Shown piece by piece: positions 1 to 8,633 of a stretch of 45,249 nt of DNA; positions within the stretch are counted from its first letter, which is position 1, and each line of letters starts with the position of its first letter. Origin of the DNA: an uncultured cyanobacterium. GTDB lineage: Bacteria > Cyanobacteriota > Cyanobacteriia > Thermostichales > Thermostichaceae. The stretch covers positions 1-45,249 of the forward strand of contig CALFBB010000037.1 of assembly GCA_937944885.1 (NCBI GenBank). The letters are read 5' to 3'. The notes under the pieces were generated by a model. The model was not told the DNA's origin. It searched no databases and saw only the letters and a list, made by a program, of their open reading frames with translations. Position numbers and translations under genes: made by a program.

Positions 1-158
1 GTTGCATGGTTTGACCATACCAGCAGACGCCAGGCTGAAAAACCAAAGACAAGGACGGCTACGCTGTCCGCGCTATCCTTCCTCGCCCTGTTAGCTTGCT
101 CCCGCGCAGCAGTAGAGCGGGGCTTGCCGCGCACCGGGTCAGGCAATCGCCTGGGCAG
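1..158. other. Intergenic leader before trpG, no gene recognised
   Basis: One plus-strand frame stays open through this stretch and into trpG, but its translation looks like no protein I know and the real trpG frame is different, so I read it as chance openness. The segment is GC-rich and contains a short inverted repeat (GGAC...GTCC near 53-70). It may hold the 3' flank of a gene outside the window. No terminator with a T-run is visible. Confidence 0.4.
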
Positions 159-167
159 TGCTAAAAT
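159..167 (+). promoter_or_regulatory. Putative extended -10 promoter of trpG
   Basis: TG-C-TAAAAT matches an extended -10 element. A start of transcription about 7 bases downstream (near 174) would leave a short leader before the GTG at 192 and would exclude the earlier in-frame GTG at 171. No convincing -35 hexamer is seen, which is normal for extended -10 promoters. Confidence 0.45.
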
Positions 168-191
168 AGGGTGCCGTCTTCGGATGTCATC

Positions 192-860
192 GTGCTGGTC
201 GTCATCGACAATTACGACAGCTTTACTTACAACTTGGTGCAATACTTGGGGGAGTTGGGAGCCGATCTACAGGTTTTCCGCAACGATCAGCTCTCGGTTG
301 CCGAGCTAAGGGAGATGCAGCCGCAAGCGGTGGTGATTTCTCCGGGGCCAGGACGCCCCGAAGAGGCTGGTATCTCGCTGGATCTGATTCGGGAGCTGGG
401 GCCATTCTTACCGATTCTGGGAGTGTGTTTGGGGCACCAATGTATTGGGCAGGTGTATGGAGGCCGGATCGTGTCTGCTCCGCAGCTGATGCACGGCAAA
501 ACCTCAGAGATTTACCATCAGGGGGTAGGGGTGTTTGAGGGCTTAAGCCAACCCTTCACGGCCACTCGCTACCACAGCTTGGTGATTGAGCCGTCTACCT
601 GCCCTGCCGAGCTGGAAGTTACAGCCCAAACTGCCGATGGAATCATCATGGGGGTGCGCCACTGTCTCTATCCCCACATCCAGGGGGTGCAATTTCATCC
701 GGAGAGTATCTTGACTGGAGAAGGCAAACGGCTGTTGCACAACTTTCTGCGCACAGCCAAAGTTGCAGCTTCTACTCAGGAAGACCGAAGAAAGCTAAGG
801 AACCCATCGGAGGCACCCTCCCAAGTAGCTGTTGTTCCGTCAGGGATCCCTTGCCCATGA
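192..860 (+). CDS. trpG: Anthranilate/aminodeoxychorismate synthase glutamine amidotransferase subunit (TrpG/PabA)
   Basis: This is the class I glutamine amidotransferase subunit that hydrolyses glutamine and passes ammonia to TrpE or PabB, for tryptophan or folate synthesis in the cytosol. The N-terminus VIDNYDSFTYNLVQ is diagnostic. The nucleophile elbow GVCLGHQ carries Cys79, and VQFHPES carries the His169/Glu171 of the triad. The GTG at 192 was chosen because it gives the family-typical beginning and lies just after a -10-like element; GTG 171 is the alternative. Length is 222 residues, including a C-terminal tail of about 25 residues beyond the usual domain end. The stop overlaps the next start as ATGA, suggesting translational coupling. 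TrpG versus PabA cannot be separated here, and one subunit often serves both enzymes. Confidence 0.95.
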   Translation: MLVVIDNYDSFTYNLVQYLGELGADLQVFRNDQLSVAELREMQPQAVVISPGPGRPEEAGISLDLIRELGPFLPILGVCLGHQCIGQVYGGRIVSAPQLMHGKTSEIYHQGVGVFEGLSQPFTATRYHSLVIEPSTCPAELEVTAQTADGIIMGVRHCLYPHIQGVQFHPESILTGEGKRLLHNFLRTAKVAASTQEDRRKLRNPSEAPSQVAVVPSGIPCP

Positions 861-1642
861 ATCGCCGTCAATTGTTACAAGCCGGGGCTGCCCTGCTGGG
901 ATCAATGACAGGGGGGCTAAGGGTCGCTGCCCAAACGGGTGGGCAAGAAGTACCGGCACCCATAGAATTCACCTCTGCCCCTAGCTTGGAGGGGCTGCAA
1001 CTGACCTGGCTCCACCACAGTTGTGTCCTGTTTGAGGCGGAGGGAAGGCGCTTTTTGGTGAATCCCTTTCGCCCCCTTGGCTGTACAGCCGGCTACCCTG
1101 CCCCGCAAGTTCCTGCCGATCTGGTGCTACTCAGCAGCCGCCTCTTGGATGAGGGAGCTTTGGATGTGGTGCCCGGCAACCCCAAGGTGCTCTTCCAACC
1201 AGGGGACTATCGGATTGAGGGGATCCGGGTGCAAGGGGTGCGCATGCCGCGTGGGCCTCGCTTTGGGGTGAATGTGGGTTGGCGCTGGACCATGGCCGGG
1301 ATTGACATTGTCCATTTGGGGGGAGCAGCAGCCCCGATTACACGGGAACAGTTGATCTTATTGTCTCGGCCTGATGTGATGCTGGTGCCGGTTGGCGGTG
1401 GTCCGAAAAACTACGACCCGGCCGCAGCCAAAGCTGCTATTGAGGCACTGCAACCGAAGCTGGTGATCCCCACTATGTATCGCACTGCAGCTGCAGACGA
1501 GCAATGTGAGCTGGTGCCGCTGCAGGAGTTTTTCAGCCTATTTCCTGCCGCTGCTATCCAGCCTGCGGTCAGTAACCCCCTGATTCTCTCGGCTCAGGCA
1601 CTGCCCCCGCGGGGAGTGATCATTCTTTCTTTTGGGGAGTAG
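857..1642 (+). CDS. Tat-exported MBL-fold protein lacking the canonical metal motif
   Basis: The protein begins MNRRQLLQAGAALLG, a twin-arginine signal with a short hydrophobic stretch, so export to the lumen or periplasm is predicted. The mature part resembles the UPF0173-like metallo-beta-lactamase-fold hydrolases: an opening LxWLHHSCVLFE strand, NPF, then VLLSS. Where the family has HxHxDH, this protein reads SSRLLDE, and the later GDT-type motif is HLGG, so the binuclear metal site appears lost. The ATG at 857 is preferred over TTG 851 because it overlaps the trpG stop and starts the Tat signal directly. It is 261 residues long. Function is unknown; a structural or substrate-binding role is possible. 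The ankyrin gene follows 5 bases after its stop, so the two are probably cotranscribed. Confidence 0.75.
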   Translation: MNRRQLLQAGAALLGSMTGGLRVAAQTGGQEVPAPIEFTSAPSLEGLQLTWLHHSCVLFEAEGRRFLVNPFRPLGCTAGYPAPQVPADLVLLSSRLLDEGALDVVPGNPKVLFQPGDYRIEGIRVQGVRMPRGPRFGVNVGWRWTMAGIDIVHLGGAAAPITREQLILLSRPDVMLVPVGGGPKNYDPAAAKAAIEALQPKLVIPTMYRTAAADEQCELVPLQEFFSLFPAAAIQPAVSNPLILSAQALPPRGVIILSFGE

Positions 1643-1647
1643 CAACC

Positions 1648-2202
1648 ATGGGGCGCCGGGGCTGGGGTTGCAGTATGGGCTTGGGATCCCTGTTGGTGGG
1701 CGGGTTGATGGTTTACGGTTATACCCTAGCGGAGGATCCCGTTGTTTTTGCTCAAACCAACCTGTTGCGCTTACAACTGGCCCTTTGGCTGGGTAAAGAT
1801 GCCAATAGGGTGGATGAGCAGGGCAAAAACGCCTTGTTTTTTGTAGAAAGCGGCCGCAAGGCTCAACTGCTGCTCAAGCATGGGGCCCAGGTCAACCAAC
1901 CCGACTGGGGCGGGGCTTATCCGCTGCACCAAGCTGCTCGTAGAGGTAATCCGGAGGTCACAAAGGTTCTCCTACAGGCAGGGGCTGAGGTCAATGCGCG
2001 CTTTGGAGCGGGTGGGATCCCCTTGCATTTTGCGGCATGGTCGGGCAACCCAGAAGTTGTCAAACTGTTGCTGGAGCAGGGTGCGGCAATTGATGAGCAG
2101 GATGGCTACGGCCTTACCCCTCTAGACATTGCTCGAGATTTGCGGCGTTGGGAAGCAGCAAGGGTGCTCTCCCGCGGGTCCTCCACCAGCTCCGGCGATT
2201 GA
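1648..2202 (+). CDS. Membrane-anchored ankyrin-repeat protein
   Basis: A basic N-terminus followed by a hydrophobic segment (about residues 9-28) suggests a signal anchor or uncleaved signal peptide. From about residue 52 onward, three to four ankyrin repeats are visible, with the typical PLHxAARxGNxEVxKxLLxxGAxVN pattern, including PLHQAARRGNPEVTKVLL and PLHFAAWSGNPEVVKLLL. Ankyrin repeats are protein-interaction scaffolds; no enzymatic domain is present. The gene lies 5 bases after the MBL-fold gene, so a partner role for that exported protein is possible, but this rests only on position. It is 184 residues long. Confidence 0.85.
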   Translation: MGRRGWGCSMGLGSLLVGGLMVYGYTLAEDPVVFAQTNLLRLQLALWLGKDANRVDEQGKNALFFVESGRKAQLLLKHGAQVNQPDWGGAYPLHQAARRGNPEVTKVLLQAGAEVNARFGAGGIPLHFAAWSGNPEVVKLLLEQGAAIDEQDGYGLTPLDIARDLRRWEAARVLSRGSSTSSGD

Positions 2203-2318
2203 CACCCGTGAGGGTATTCGGAAAAGCTTGCTCAGGGCCTAAAGGGCTTCCTCACCCATGTCAGAATGGTGGCGACATTATTCTCCATGTTTGCTTACTT
2301 TCGGTTCATCTTAGGTTC

Positions 2319-4448
2319 ATGCCTTCTGTCAGCACCTCTGAGCCAACGGTCAAAACTGCTGAGCCGGCCTCTGTTGCTTCTGCAGAACCCTTGCCTGCAC
2401 AAGCAGGGATCCCGACAGCAGAGGGTATTGGATCCCTGCGACGCTGGTGGGGGCAATGGAAACAAAAGCTGCGCTTAGAGACCCAGCTGCTCTTTGTGGC
2501 AACCTTGGTAGTGTCGTTAGTGGTGAGCAGTTTCACCTTCTGGGCCATCAGCAATGTGCAGCAGGATGCTCAGTTTAATGAGACCCGCTTTGGTCGAGAT
2601 CTGGGCTTACTCCTGGCAGCCAATGTGGCGCCTTTGATTGCCGAGGATCGCATGGGTGAAGTGGCCCAACTCTCCCGGCAATACTTCGAGAGCACCAGCA
2701 GCATTCGCTATTTGCTCTATGCCGATCCGAATGGGGACATTTACTATGGCATCCCCTTTTCCAATCAAGAGGTCAAAACCTCCCTCAGCCTGACCCGGCG
2801 CATTCAACTGCCGGACAATCGCCCCCCTGCAGAGGGTCAGCCGTTGGTTCGCACCCACCTCAGTCCTGCCGGGCGTGTCACGGATATTTTTGTCGGTATC
2901 TATCAGGATGGGCAATTTTTGGGGACCCTGGGCCTGGGTATCAATCCTAACCCTACCTTGATGCGCTCCAGTCAGCTGGCGCGGGAAGTCTCCATTGGGG
3001 TGTTTTTGGCGGTATGGGTCTTGGCCATCCTGGGTTCGGTGGTGAATGCTCTCACCATCACCCAACCCATCAAGGAATTGGTCAGAGGCGTTCAGGAGAT
3101 TACCAAGGGTAACTTCAGACAGCGCATTGATCTGCCCTTTGGCGGCGAGCTAGCCCAGCTGATCGATAGCTTTAATGAGATGGCAGAGCGGTTGCAGAGC
3201 TACGAAGAACAGAATATCGAAGAACTGACAGCCGCCAAGGCCAAGTTAGAAACCTTGGTCTCCTCGATTGTCGATGCAGCCATTCTTCTGGATGCCGAGT
3301 TCCGGGTACTTTTACTCAACCCGGCGGCCTCACACATGTTTGGCTGGGAAGGAGAGCCGGTACTGGGAAAAACATTGCCGGAGCTGCTGCCAGAAGATTT
3401 GCGCATGCAACTGGCGCGCCCCCTGCTGCAAATTGCCCGTGGGGAGCAAGAAGCAGAGGAAATTCGCGTTAACCTCAGTGGCCCTACCACCCGCATCATT
3501 CGAGTGATGCTCTCGCCGGTTTCAGATCCGCGGCGGCAAAATCTCAAGGGGATTGTGATGACGGTACAAGACATCACCCGTGAGGCAGAGTTGAACGAGG
3601 CAAAAGCACAATTTATCAGCAACATCAGCCACGAGCTGCGCACCCCCCTCTCCAGCATCAAATCCTTTATCGAAACCCTCTATGAATACGGCGAGCAACT
3701 TTCCCCGGCCGAGCGGCAAAATTACCTGGAAATTGCCAACCGTGAGACGGATCGCCTCACCCGCTTAGTCAATGATGTTCTGGATCTTTCCCGCCTGGAA
3801 TCTGGCAAACAGTACCATTTCGAGGCCATTGACATTTCGGCAGTGATTGAGCAAACTCTGCGCACCCACCAGCTCCAGGCCCGCGACAAAGGCATTCACC
3901 TGCGGAAATTCGTGGATCCAGCTCTGCCGCTGGTGTGGGGCAACTACGATCTGCTGCTGCAGGTGCTCACCAATTTGCTGGGGAATGCCCTCAAGTTCAC
4001 CCCTTCAGGTGGGTCCGTCAGTTTACATGCCCATGTGGTCACTCAGCCGGATGGATCCCTGCAGGCAGTACGGGTGGCGGTAGCCGACACGGGGATTGGC
4101 ATTGCCCCCGAAGACCAAGAGCGTATTTTCGATCGTTTTGTCCGAGTGGAAAACCGCGTCCACACGTTAGAAGGCACCGGCTTGGGGCTAGCTATTGTCC
4201 GTAATATCTTGGAGAAACACCACAGCCGCATTCATCTGGAAAGCAAGCTGGAACAGGGCTCTACCTTTTGGTTTGATCTGCATCTGTACGCTGATGGCTT
4301 GCCCATGGAGTTTGCGGCCCCGCCAGAGGAGATGAATCCTCCCAGCTGTGGTTGGCGAGATGGCCCCACAAGTCTGTCCCAACCTCCCTGTGAAGCATCC
4401 CAATGGGAAAAGCATGGGCAGGAATCCTCAACACCTCAGCCACAGTAG
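2319..4448 (+). CDS. nblS: Sensor histidine kinase NblS/Hik33 (DspA)
   Basis: This is a membrane-bound two-component sensor kinase. In cyanobacteria the family senses high light, cold, osmotic and nutrient stress and works with RpaB/SrrA-type regulators. Layout from the ATG at 2319: a low-complexity Pro/Ala N-terminus, TM1 about 56-77, an extracytoplasmic sensor region, TM2 about 225-245, HAMP (TITQPIKELVRGVQEITKGN), PAS about 308-420, then HisKA with the phosphoacceptor His438 in NISHELRTPLSS. The HATPase domain has the N box LLGNALKFTPSG, the G1 box VADTGIGI and the G2 box GTGLGLAI. It is 709 residues, normal for NblS. An upstream in-frame start at 2148 would overlap the ankyrin gene and add residues unlike the family. 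The tail beyond the ATPase domain is about 55 residues and poorly conserved in type. Confidence 0.93.
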   Translation: MPSVSTSEPTVKTAEPASVASAEPLPAQAGIPTAEGIGSLRRWWGQWKQKLRLETQLLFVATLVVSLVVSSFTFWAISNVQQDAQFNETRFGRDLGLLLAANVAPLIAEDRMGEVAQLSRQYFESTSSIRYLLYADPNGDIYYGIPFSNQEVKTSLSLTRRIQLPDNRPPAEGQPLVRTHLSPAGRVTDIFVGIYQDGQFLGTLGLGINPNPTLMRSSQLAREVSIGVFLAVWVLAILGSVVNALTITQPIKELVRGVQEITKGNFRQRIDLPFGGELAQLIDSFNEMAERLQSYEEQNIEELTAAKAKLETLVSSIVDAAILLDAEFRVLLLNPAASHMFGWEGEPVLGKTLPELLPEDLRMQLARPLLQIARGEQEAEEIRVNLSGPTTRIIRVMLSPVSDPRRQNLKGIVMTVQDITREAELNEAKAQFISNISHELRTPLSSIKSFIETLYEYGEQLSPAERQNYLEIANRETDRLTRLVNDVLDLSRLESGKQYHFEAIDISAVIEQTLRTHQLQARDKGIHLRKFVDPALPLVWGNYDLLLQVLTNLLGNALKFTPSGGSVSLHAHVVTQPDGSLQAVRVAVADTGIGIAPEDQERIFDRFVRVENRVHTLEGTGLGLAIVRNILEKHHSRIHLESKLEQGSTFWFDLHLYADGLPMEFAAPPEEMNPPSCGWRDGPTSLSQPPCEASQWEKHGQESSTPQPQ

Positions 4449-4489
4449 GGGAGGGCAAGCAGAGCATTCCTGTAACGAGAGGCCGTTGG

Positions 4490-5140
4490 ATGGAAAGCCT
4501 ACTAACACTTTTCTTAGGATTGGGGCTGAGTGCCGCCTGTGGATTTCGCATTTTTGTCCCCCTCTTGGTGATGAGCGTGGCCGTTCGCTCTGGGCATTTG
4601 CAGCTGGCCGAGGATTTGCACTGGATTGGCTCGGATACGGCTTTAATGGTTGTTGCGGTGGCTACCTTTCTGGAGGTGTCTGCCTACTATGTACCTTGGG
4701 TGGATAACTTCCTGGATGTCGTTGCAACACCGGTGGCGATAGTGGCCGGGATCCTCGTCATGTCGGCGACCATCGGCGATATCGAGGCAATCAGCCCCCT
4801 ACTGCGCTGGACTTTGGCGGCCATCCTGGGGGGTGGGGCTGCCGGCATCACCCAGGGGACAACCGATGTGCTGCGTTTGGTTTCCACCACAACCACTGCA
4901 GGCTTGGGCAATCCGTTGCTGGCCACCACGGAAAATATCACGTCTGTGCTGCTAGCGGTGGTGGCGGTGCTGGCCCCGTGGCTGGCGGTACTTTTGCTGG
5001 GCCTGTTGCTCTACTGGCTGGGTAAACGGGTAGTACGACTATGGTTTCGCCCAAACAGCCAAGCATCCGGTGCAAGCGGCTCCCCTTCAAAGCTAGGGTT
5101 AGGGATCCCTGGAATAGCTCCTCTCGACCGGAGAATCTAG
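4490..5140 (+). CDS. DUF4126 family integral membrane protein
   Basis: This is a 216-residue protein of unknown biochemical role with about five or six hydrophobic segments. The start MESLLTLFLGLGLSAACGFRI and the later VDNFLDVVATPVAIVAG and GTTDVLRLVSTTTTAGLGNP patterns are typical of DUF4126. The ATG at 4490 has a GAGAGG ribosome-binding site 7 bases upstream; an in-frame ATG at 4403 inside nblS lacks one. The gene begins 41 bases after nblS and may be cotranscribed with it. The C-terminal 30 residues are hydrophilic and rich in Ser/Gly. Confidence 0.85.
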   Translation: MESLLTLFLGLGLSAACGFRIFVPLLVMSVAVRSGHLQLAEDLHWIGSDTALMVVAVATFLEVSAYYVPWVDNFLDVVATPVAIVAGILVMSATIGDIEAISPLLRWTLAAILGGGAAGITQGTTDVLRLVSTTTTAGLGNPLLATTENITSVLLAVVAVLAPWLAVLLLGLLLYWLGKRVVRLWFRPNSQASGASGSPSKLGLGIPGIAPLDRRI

Positions 5141-5176
5141 ACTAGAGAGAGTTTGCGTTGTTGGATTGCTGCTCTC

Positions 5177-5488
5177 ATGCCTCCTCGCTGGCCCCGTAAA
5201 CCTTCCCGCCAAGACCCCGAGTTTCGCAAGTTGGATGACCGCTATACCTATGCTGCTCATATTGCGGTGTTTCTTTGCGTAGGTTCTGGGTTGGTCTTTT
5301 TTCAGCAGCTTTACCAAGCAGACTGGCCGTGGTTGGTGCCCCTCTTGGGGGGATGGGCTTTGGCCCTTGGCCTCCACAGCCTCTGGATCTTTTTTGTGGC
5401 TCGTTACCCCGTCAATCCTGGCTACGTCGAGTTAACCCCGCTCGAATCTGCAGACACGCCAACAGGGGAGCCCCCAGAGATGGGGTGA
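5177..5488 (+). CDS. Small two-TM cyanobacterial membrane protein
   Basis: This is a 103-residue protein with a basic, proline-rich N-terminus, the segment DPEFRKLDDRYTYAAHIA, and two hydrophobic helices (about 28-46 and 54-75) ending in an acidic, Pro/Glu-rich tail. I recognise the general appearance of a conserved cyanobacterial hypothetical protein but no assigned function. The ATG at 5177 is used; the TTG at 5153 would add eight residues unlike a normal N-terminus. It lies 36 bases after the DUF4126 gene on the same strand and converges on the CBS-domain gene. Confidence 0.65.
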   Translation: MPPRWPRKPSRQDPEFRKLDDRYTYAAHIAVFLCVGSGLVFFQQLYQADWPWLVPLLGGWALALGLHSLWIFFVARYPVNPGYVELTPLESADTPTGEPPEMG

Positions 5489-5522
5489 GCCCTTGGCGTG
5501 GGATATCCAGGTGGCTGGAATT

Positions 5523-6545
5523 TCAAGAGGAGTTTTGTCGCCGCTGTCGTTGCAACAGCAGCGGGGATAGGTCGCTCTCGTCGTAGATATCTCCCACCAA
5601 TTCTTCCAAGATATCCTCCAGCGTAATCAAGCCGGTAGTACCGCCAAACTCATCCACCACAATGCCCAGATGTTGGCGAGAACGCAGCATTTCTTTAAGT
5701 AACAGGCTAATCCGCTTGGTATCCGGCACAAAAAAGGGCGGTGACATAGCCTTGGTCACGGCTTCGTTCCCCTTTTGCTCCAGATGGCGTAGGGCTTGCT
5801 TCAGATGAATGACGCCAACGATTTCATCCTTAGATTCTCCCTGCACCGGGATGCGGGAATAACCCGTTTCTAGGCATAGCTTCACCACATCTTGCAGGGT
5901 TTTATCGTGGGAGATTGTCTCCATCTTGACCCTCGGCTTGGCCACATCCCGCGCCTGGATCAGATCCAACGCTAGGGCTCCCCGAAACAAGCGCCGTTTT
6001 TGCCAATCCAATAGCCCCCGCTGCCCTAACACATCGATCAAAAGCTCCAAATCCTTGAGGGAAGCTGTTGCTGTCAAGGGGGACAATTCCAACAGATTAA
6101 AGAACTTACCGACAATCCACTCAAATGCTTGAGTAAAAGGGCGCAGTAGCACCGACAGGGTATGTACGGGCCACACCACCCAGCGGAGTACAGCCAGGGG
6201 ATGGCTCACCGCCAAAGATTTGGGGGTTATCTCTCCGAATAAAAGCACCAGAATGGTTACTGGCACGGTTGCCACCAAGGCCCCCAACTGGGGTCCTAGC
6301 AGTTGAATGGAAATCGTCGTGGCCAAGGCGGCAATGGCAATATTGACAAAATTATTCAGCAGTAGCAGGGTGGTAATCAGCCGTGAGCGCTGCTGCTGGG
6401 CCAAGCGGTACAAACCTTGGGGGTCCCCTTGTTCCTCGATTAGGGATTCCAAGCGCAAGTTGTCCATGGCCGTGATGGCTGTTTCTGCCCCAGAACAGAC
6501 CCCTGAAAGAATGAGCAGGAAGACCAACAGAAGTGTGTTAACCAT
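5523..6545 (-). CDS. CNNM/CorC-like membrane protein with CBS pair
   Basis: This is a DUF21 (CNNM transmembrane) domain of about 180 residues with three or four helices and the signature FGEITPKSLAV, followed by a CBS pair (about 200-325) in which ETGYSRIPV and FGGTTGLITLEDILEELVG are clear. The family is linked to magnesium/cobalt or sodium transport and tolerance, with CBS domains sensing adenine nucleotides. At 340 residues it stops right after the CBS pair, so the C-terminal CorC_HlyC domain of longer relatives is absent. The start is the ATG at 6545. Its 5' end lies 113 bases from the panC/cmk stop on the same strand. Confidence 0.88.
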   Translation of the reverse strand: MVNTLLLVFLLILSGVCSGAETAITAMDNLRLESLIEEQGDPQGLYRLAQQQRSRLITTLLLLNNFVNIAIAALATTISIQLLGPQLGALVATVPVTILVLLFGEITPKSLAVSHPLAVLRWVVWPVHTLSVLLRPFTQAFEWIVGKFFNLLELSPLTATASLKDLELLIDVLGQRGLLDWQKRRLFRGALALDLIQARDVAKPRVKMETISHDKTLQDVVKLCLETGYSRIPVQGESKDEIVGVIHLKQALRHLEQKGNEAVTKAMSPPFFVPDTKRISLLLKEMLRSRQHLGIVVDEFGGTTGLITLEDILEELVGDIYDESDLSPLLLQRQRRQNSS

Positions 6546-6658
6546 GCAGGTTGTTCAGGGCAGATCAAGACAGATGTGGCCAGCTCGACACAGACACACC
6601 TCAACACCTTAGCGGCTTTGCCAGGACAGGGCACTCAACCTGGGATCAGAGCTGAACC

Positions 6659-8293
6659 CTACTGATCAAAACAGGGTGTGCCGGAGCGGGCCAACAGCTG
6701 CCGATAGAGGCTGACAATCTTGTCTTGAACCTCTGTCTGGCTGAGGTGATCGGTATCGATCAAAATCGCATCCGGGGCAGGGCGCAGGGGAGAAATCGAC
6801 CGTTCACTATCACGGCGATCCCGCTGCTGGATTTGCACTTCCAATTCTTCCAAGGTCACCTGTTGCCCCTGAGCCCGTAGCTGATTGTGTCGCCGTTGTG
6901 CTCGTTCTTCCACGGAAGCCGTTAAAAAGACCTTTAATTCCGCGTCGGGGAAGACATAGGTGCCAATATCCCGCCCTTCCAAGACAGCTCCTCCATCCCG
7001 TCCGATGCTGCGCTGCCGCTTCACCAATTCCTGTCGTACCCCTGGCACTGCTGCCACCTGCGATACCCAGTGGGTGACTTCTGGTGAACGGATGGCTTGG
7101 GTAATCTCTTCTCCATTGGCCCAAATGCGGGTGGGTTCTACAGCAGAGTCACCACTTTTGAGGGAAAGCTGGGTTTGGGCAGCCAGTTGGGTCAGTTGCT
7201 CAGCATCATCCAAGGGGATCCCTCGTTGTAGTGCCAGCCAAGTGATGGCTCGATACATCGCGCCTGTATCCAGGTACAACAGCTGCAACTGGGCAGCTAC
7301 GGCACGGGCTACCGTAGATTTTCCGGCTCCCGCCGGGCCATCGATGGCAATCAAAGGGCGGCGGGGGGGAGCAGAAGTACCGGATAGCTCTCTGGGGTGG
7401 GTGGTAGCAAAAGGTGGTGTTTCCTCTGCTGGGGTAACGGCCAGCAAGAGGTTATCGATGAGGCGGGTTTGCCCCACATAGGCGGCAATGGCCAGCAGGC
7501 CCTTGTCATCCACCTTTTGCAAGGGCTGCAGGGTTTGTGGATGCACCAATTCTAGATATTGCAGTTGCAAGTGCGGGTAGCGGCTCAGTTCCGCTTGGGC
7601 TGCAGCTAGGATCCCTGCTGCCGAGGGATCCCCAGATCGCCAGTGGTCGTATCCCCGCCGCAAGGCTCGGTAAAGCCCCAAAGCCTCCTGCCGCTCAGCA
7701 GCGGAGAGGTACTGATTGCGGGAGCTGAAGGCCAAGCCATCGGGGTCTCGCACAGTTGGGCAGGGGACAATAGTAATGGGCAGCTGCAGATCCTGTACCA
7801 TGCGCTGCAGGATAACCAGTTGCTGAGCATCCTTTTGGCCAAAGTAGGCCCGCTGCGGTTGAACCAAATGGAACAGTTGCAGAACAATGGTGGCCACCCC
7901 GCGAAAATGACCTGGACGATGGGGGGCACACAAGGTTTGCAACAGAGAGTCCGGCGGTATCACCCAGGTGCGATCGGCGGCACTGCTTTGCTCTGCCCCC
8001 ATTTCCTCCGCAGTGGGCGCAAACACAGCATCAACACCGGCAGCTTCACACAAAGCGCGATCTGCTTCCAGGGTGCGAGGGTAGCGTTCTAAGTCTTCGC
8101 TAGGACCGAATTGCAGCGGATTGACGAAAATACTGACGACCGTAATGTCACACTCTTGCCGACAACGCCGGATCAAGCTGAGATGACCTTTGTGCAGGGA
8201 TCCCATCGTGGGTACCAACCCGACTGTGGATCCCCGCCAGGCAGCCACCTGCTCCCGCAAAGCAGCAACAGTGTGCAGCCAGTGCATTGCCAT
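6659..8293 (-). CDS. panC/cmk: Bifunctional pantoate-beta-alanine ligase / cytidylate kinase
   Basis: This is a fusion typical of cyanobacteria. The N-terminal about 280 residues form PanC, which joins pantoate and beta-alanine using ATP: GLVPTMGSLHKGHLSLI is the nucleotide-binding HxGH-type motif, with VSIFVNPLQFGP and YFGQKDAQQ following. A linker of about 35 residues leads to cytidylate kinase (about 314-544), which phosphorylates CMP and dCMP: IDGPAGAGKSTVAR is the P-loop and YLDTGAMYRAITW the substrate motif, with LEGRDIGTYVFPDA downstream. At 544 residues it matches known fusions. Two starts are possible: ATG 8293, 4 bases after a GAGG, and ATG 8287, 10 bases after it. petG lies 66 bases upstream on the same strand, so cotranscription is possible. 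Confidence 0.95.
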   Translation of the reverse strand: MAMHWLHTVAALREQVAAWRGSTVGLVPTMGSLHKGHLSLIRRCRQECDITVVSIFVNPLQFGPSEDLERYPRTLEADRALCEAAGVDAVFAPTAEEMGAEQSSAADRTWVIPPDSLLQTLCAPHRPGHFRGVATIVLQLFHLVQPQRAYFGQKDAQQLVILQRMVQDLQLPITIVPCPTVRDPDGLAFSSRNQYLSAAERQEALGLYRALRRGYDHWRSGDPSAAGILAAAQAELSRYPHLQLQYLELVHPQTLQPLQKVDDKGLLAIAAYVGQTRLIDNLLLAVTPAEETPPFATTHPRELSGTSAPPRRPLIAIDGPAGAGKSTVARAVAAQLQLLYLDTGAMYRAITWLALQRGIPLDDAEQLTQLAAQTQLSLKSGDSAVEPTRIWANGEEITQAIRSPEVTHWVSQVAAVPGVRQELVKRQRSIGRDGGAVLEGRDIGTYVFPDAELKVFLTASVEERAQRRHNQLRAQGQQVTLEELEVQIQQRDRRDSERSISPLRPAPDAILIDTDHLSQTEVQDKIVSLYRQLLARSGTPCFDQ

Positions 8294-8359
8294 GCCACCT
8301 CACTCAACACTCAATCTCCCAACCAGGACTTAAATGCTCTCAGCAGGCCAAGTCAGTCT

Positions 8360-8473
8360 CTACAAACCCAGCTTATTGCCGCGCTGATACTGCCTGTAAG
8401 CGGCCACAAACAGTCCGGCCAAGGTGACCACCACCATTCCCAGAACAATCCCCAACAAAATTGGCTCGATCAT
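8360..8473 (-). CDS. petG: Cytochrome b6f complex subunit V (PetG)
   Basis: This is a 37-residue single-helix protein needed for assembly and stability of the cytochrome b6f complex in the thylakoid membrane. It begins [20 protein letters not shown] and ends YQRGNKLGL, essentially the whole family consensus. The start at 8473 is fixed by the conserved MIEP N-terminus, with a GGAGAG ribosome-binding site 9 to 10 bases upstream; the frame remains open further upstream but that part is not PetG. A TATGAT -10-like hexamer on the minus strand at 8504-8509 would give a leader of about 25 bases; no good -35 is visible. Its 5' region is shared divergently with thrC. Confidence 0.95.
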   Translation of the reverse strand: MIEPILLGIVLGMVVVTLAGLFVAAYRQYQRGNKLGL

Positions 8474-8633
8474 GACATAGATCTCTCCGTTAGAACCTAG
8501 ATCATCATAAGCCAAGCCTAGGCTCATCCTCAGGGTTTTGGCTGGGATCCCTCTTCCAAGGCTTCGCGGCACCGACACAACCAGTTACAGTTAAGAAGCA
8601 AACCTTGTTCTGGTATTGCCCTTTTCTTGCTGC

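Noticed and set aside
124-309. Open plus-strand frame overlapping the trpG start
   Set aside because: Translation is Ser/Thr/Trp-rich with no known motif, and the overlapping frame carries the conserved TrpG motifs; chance openness in GC-rich DNA.
8510-8633. Strong divergent promoter between petG and thrC
   Set aside because: Only a TATGAT -10-like hexamer for petG can be seen; no -35 hexamer or thrC promoter is convincing.
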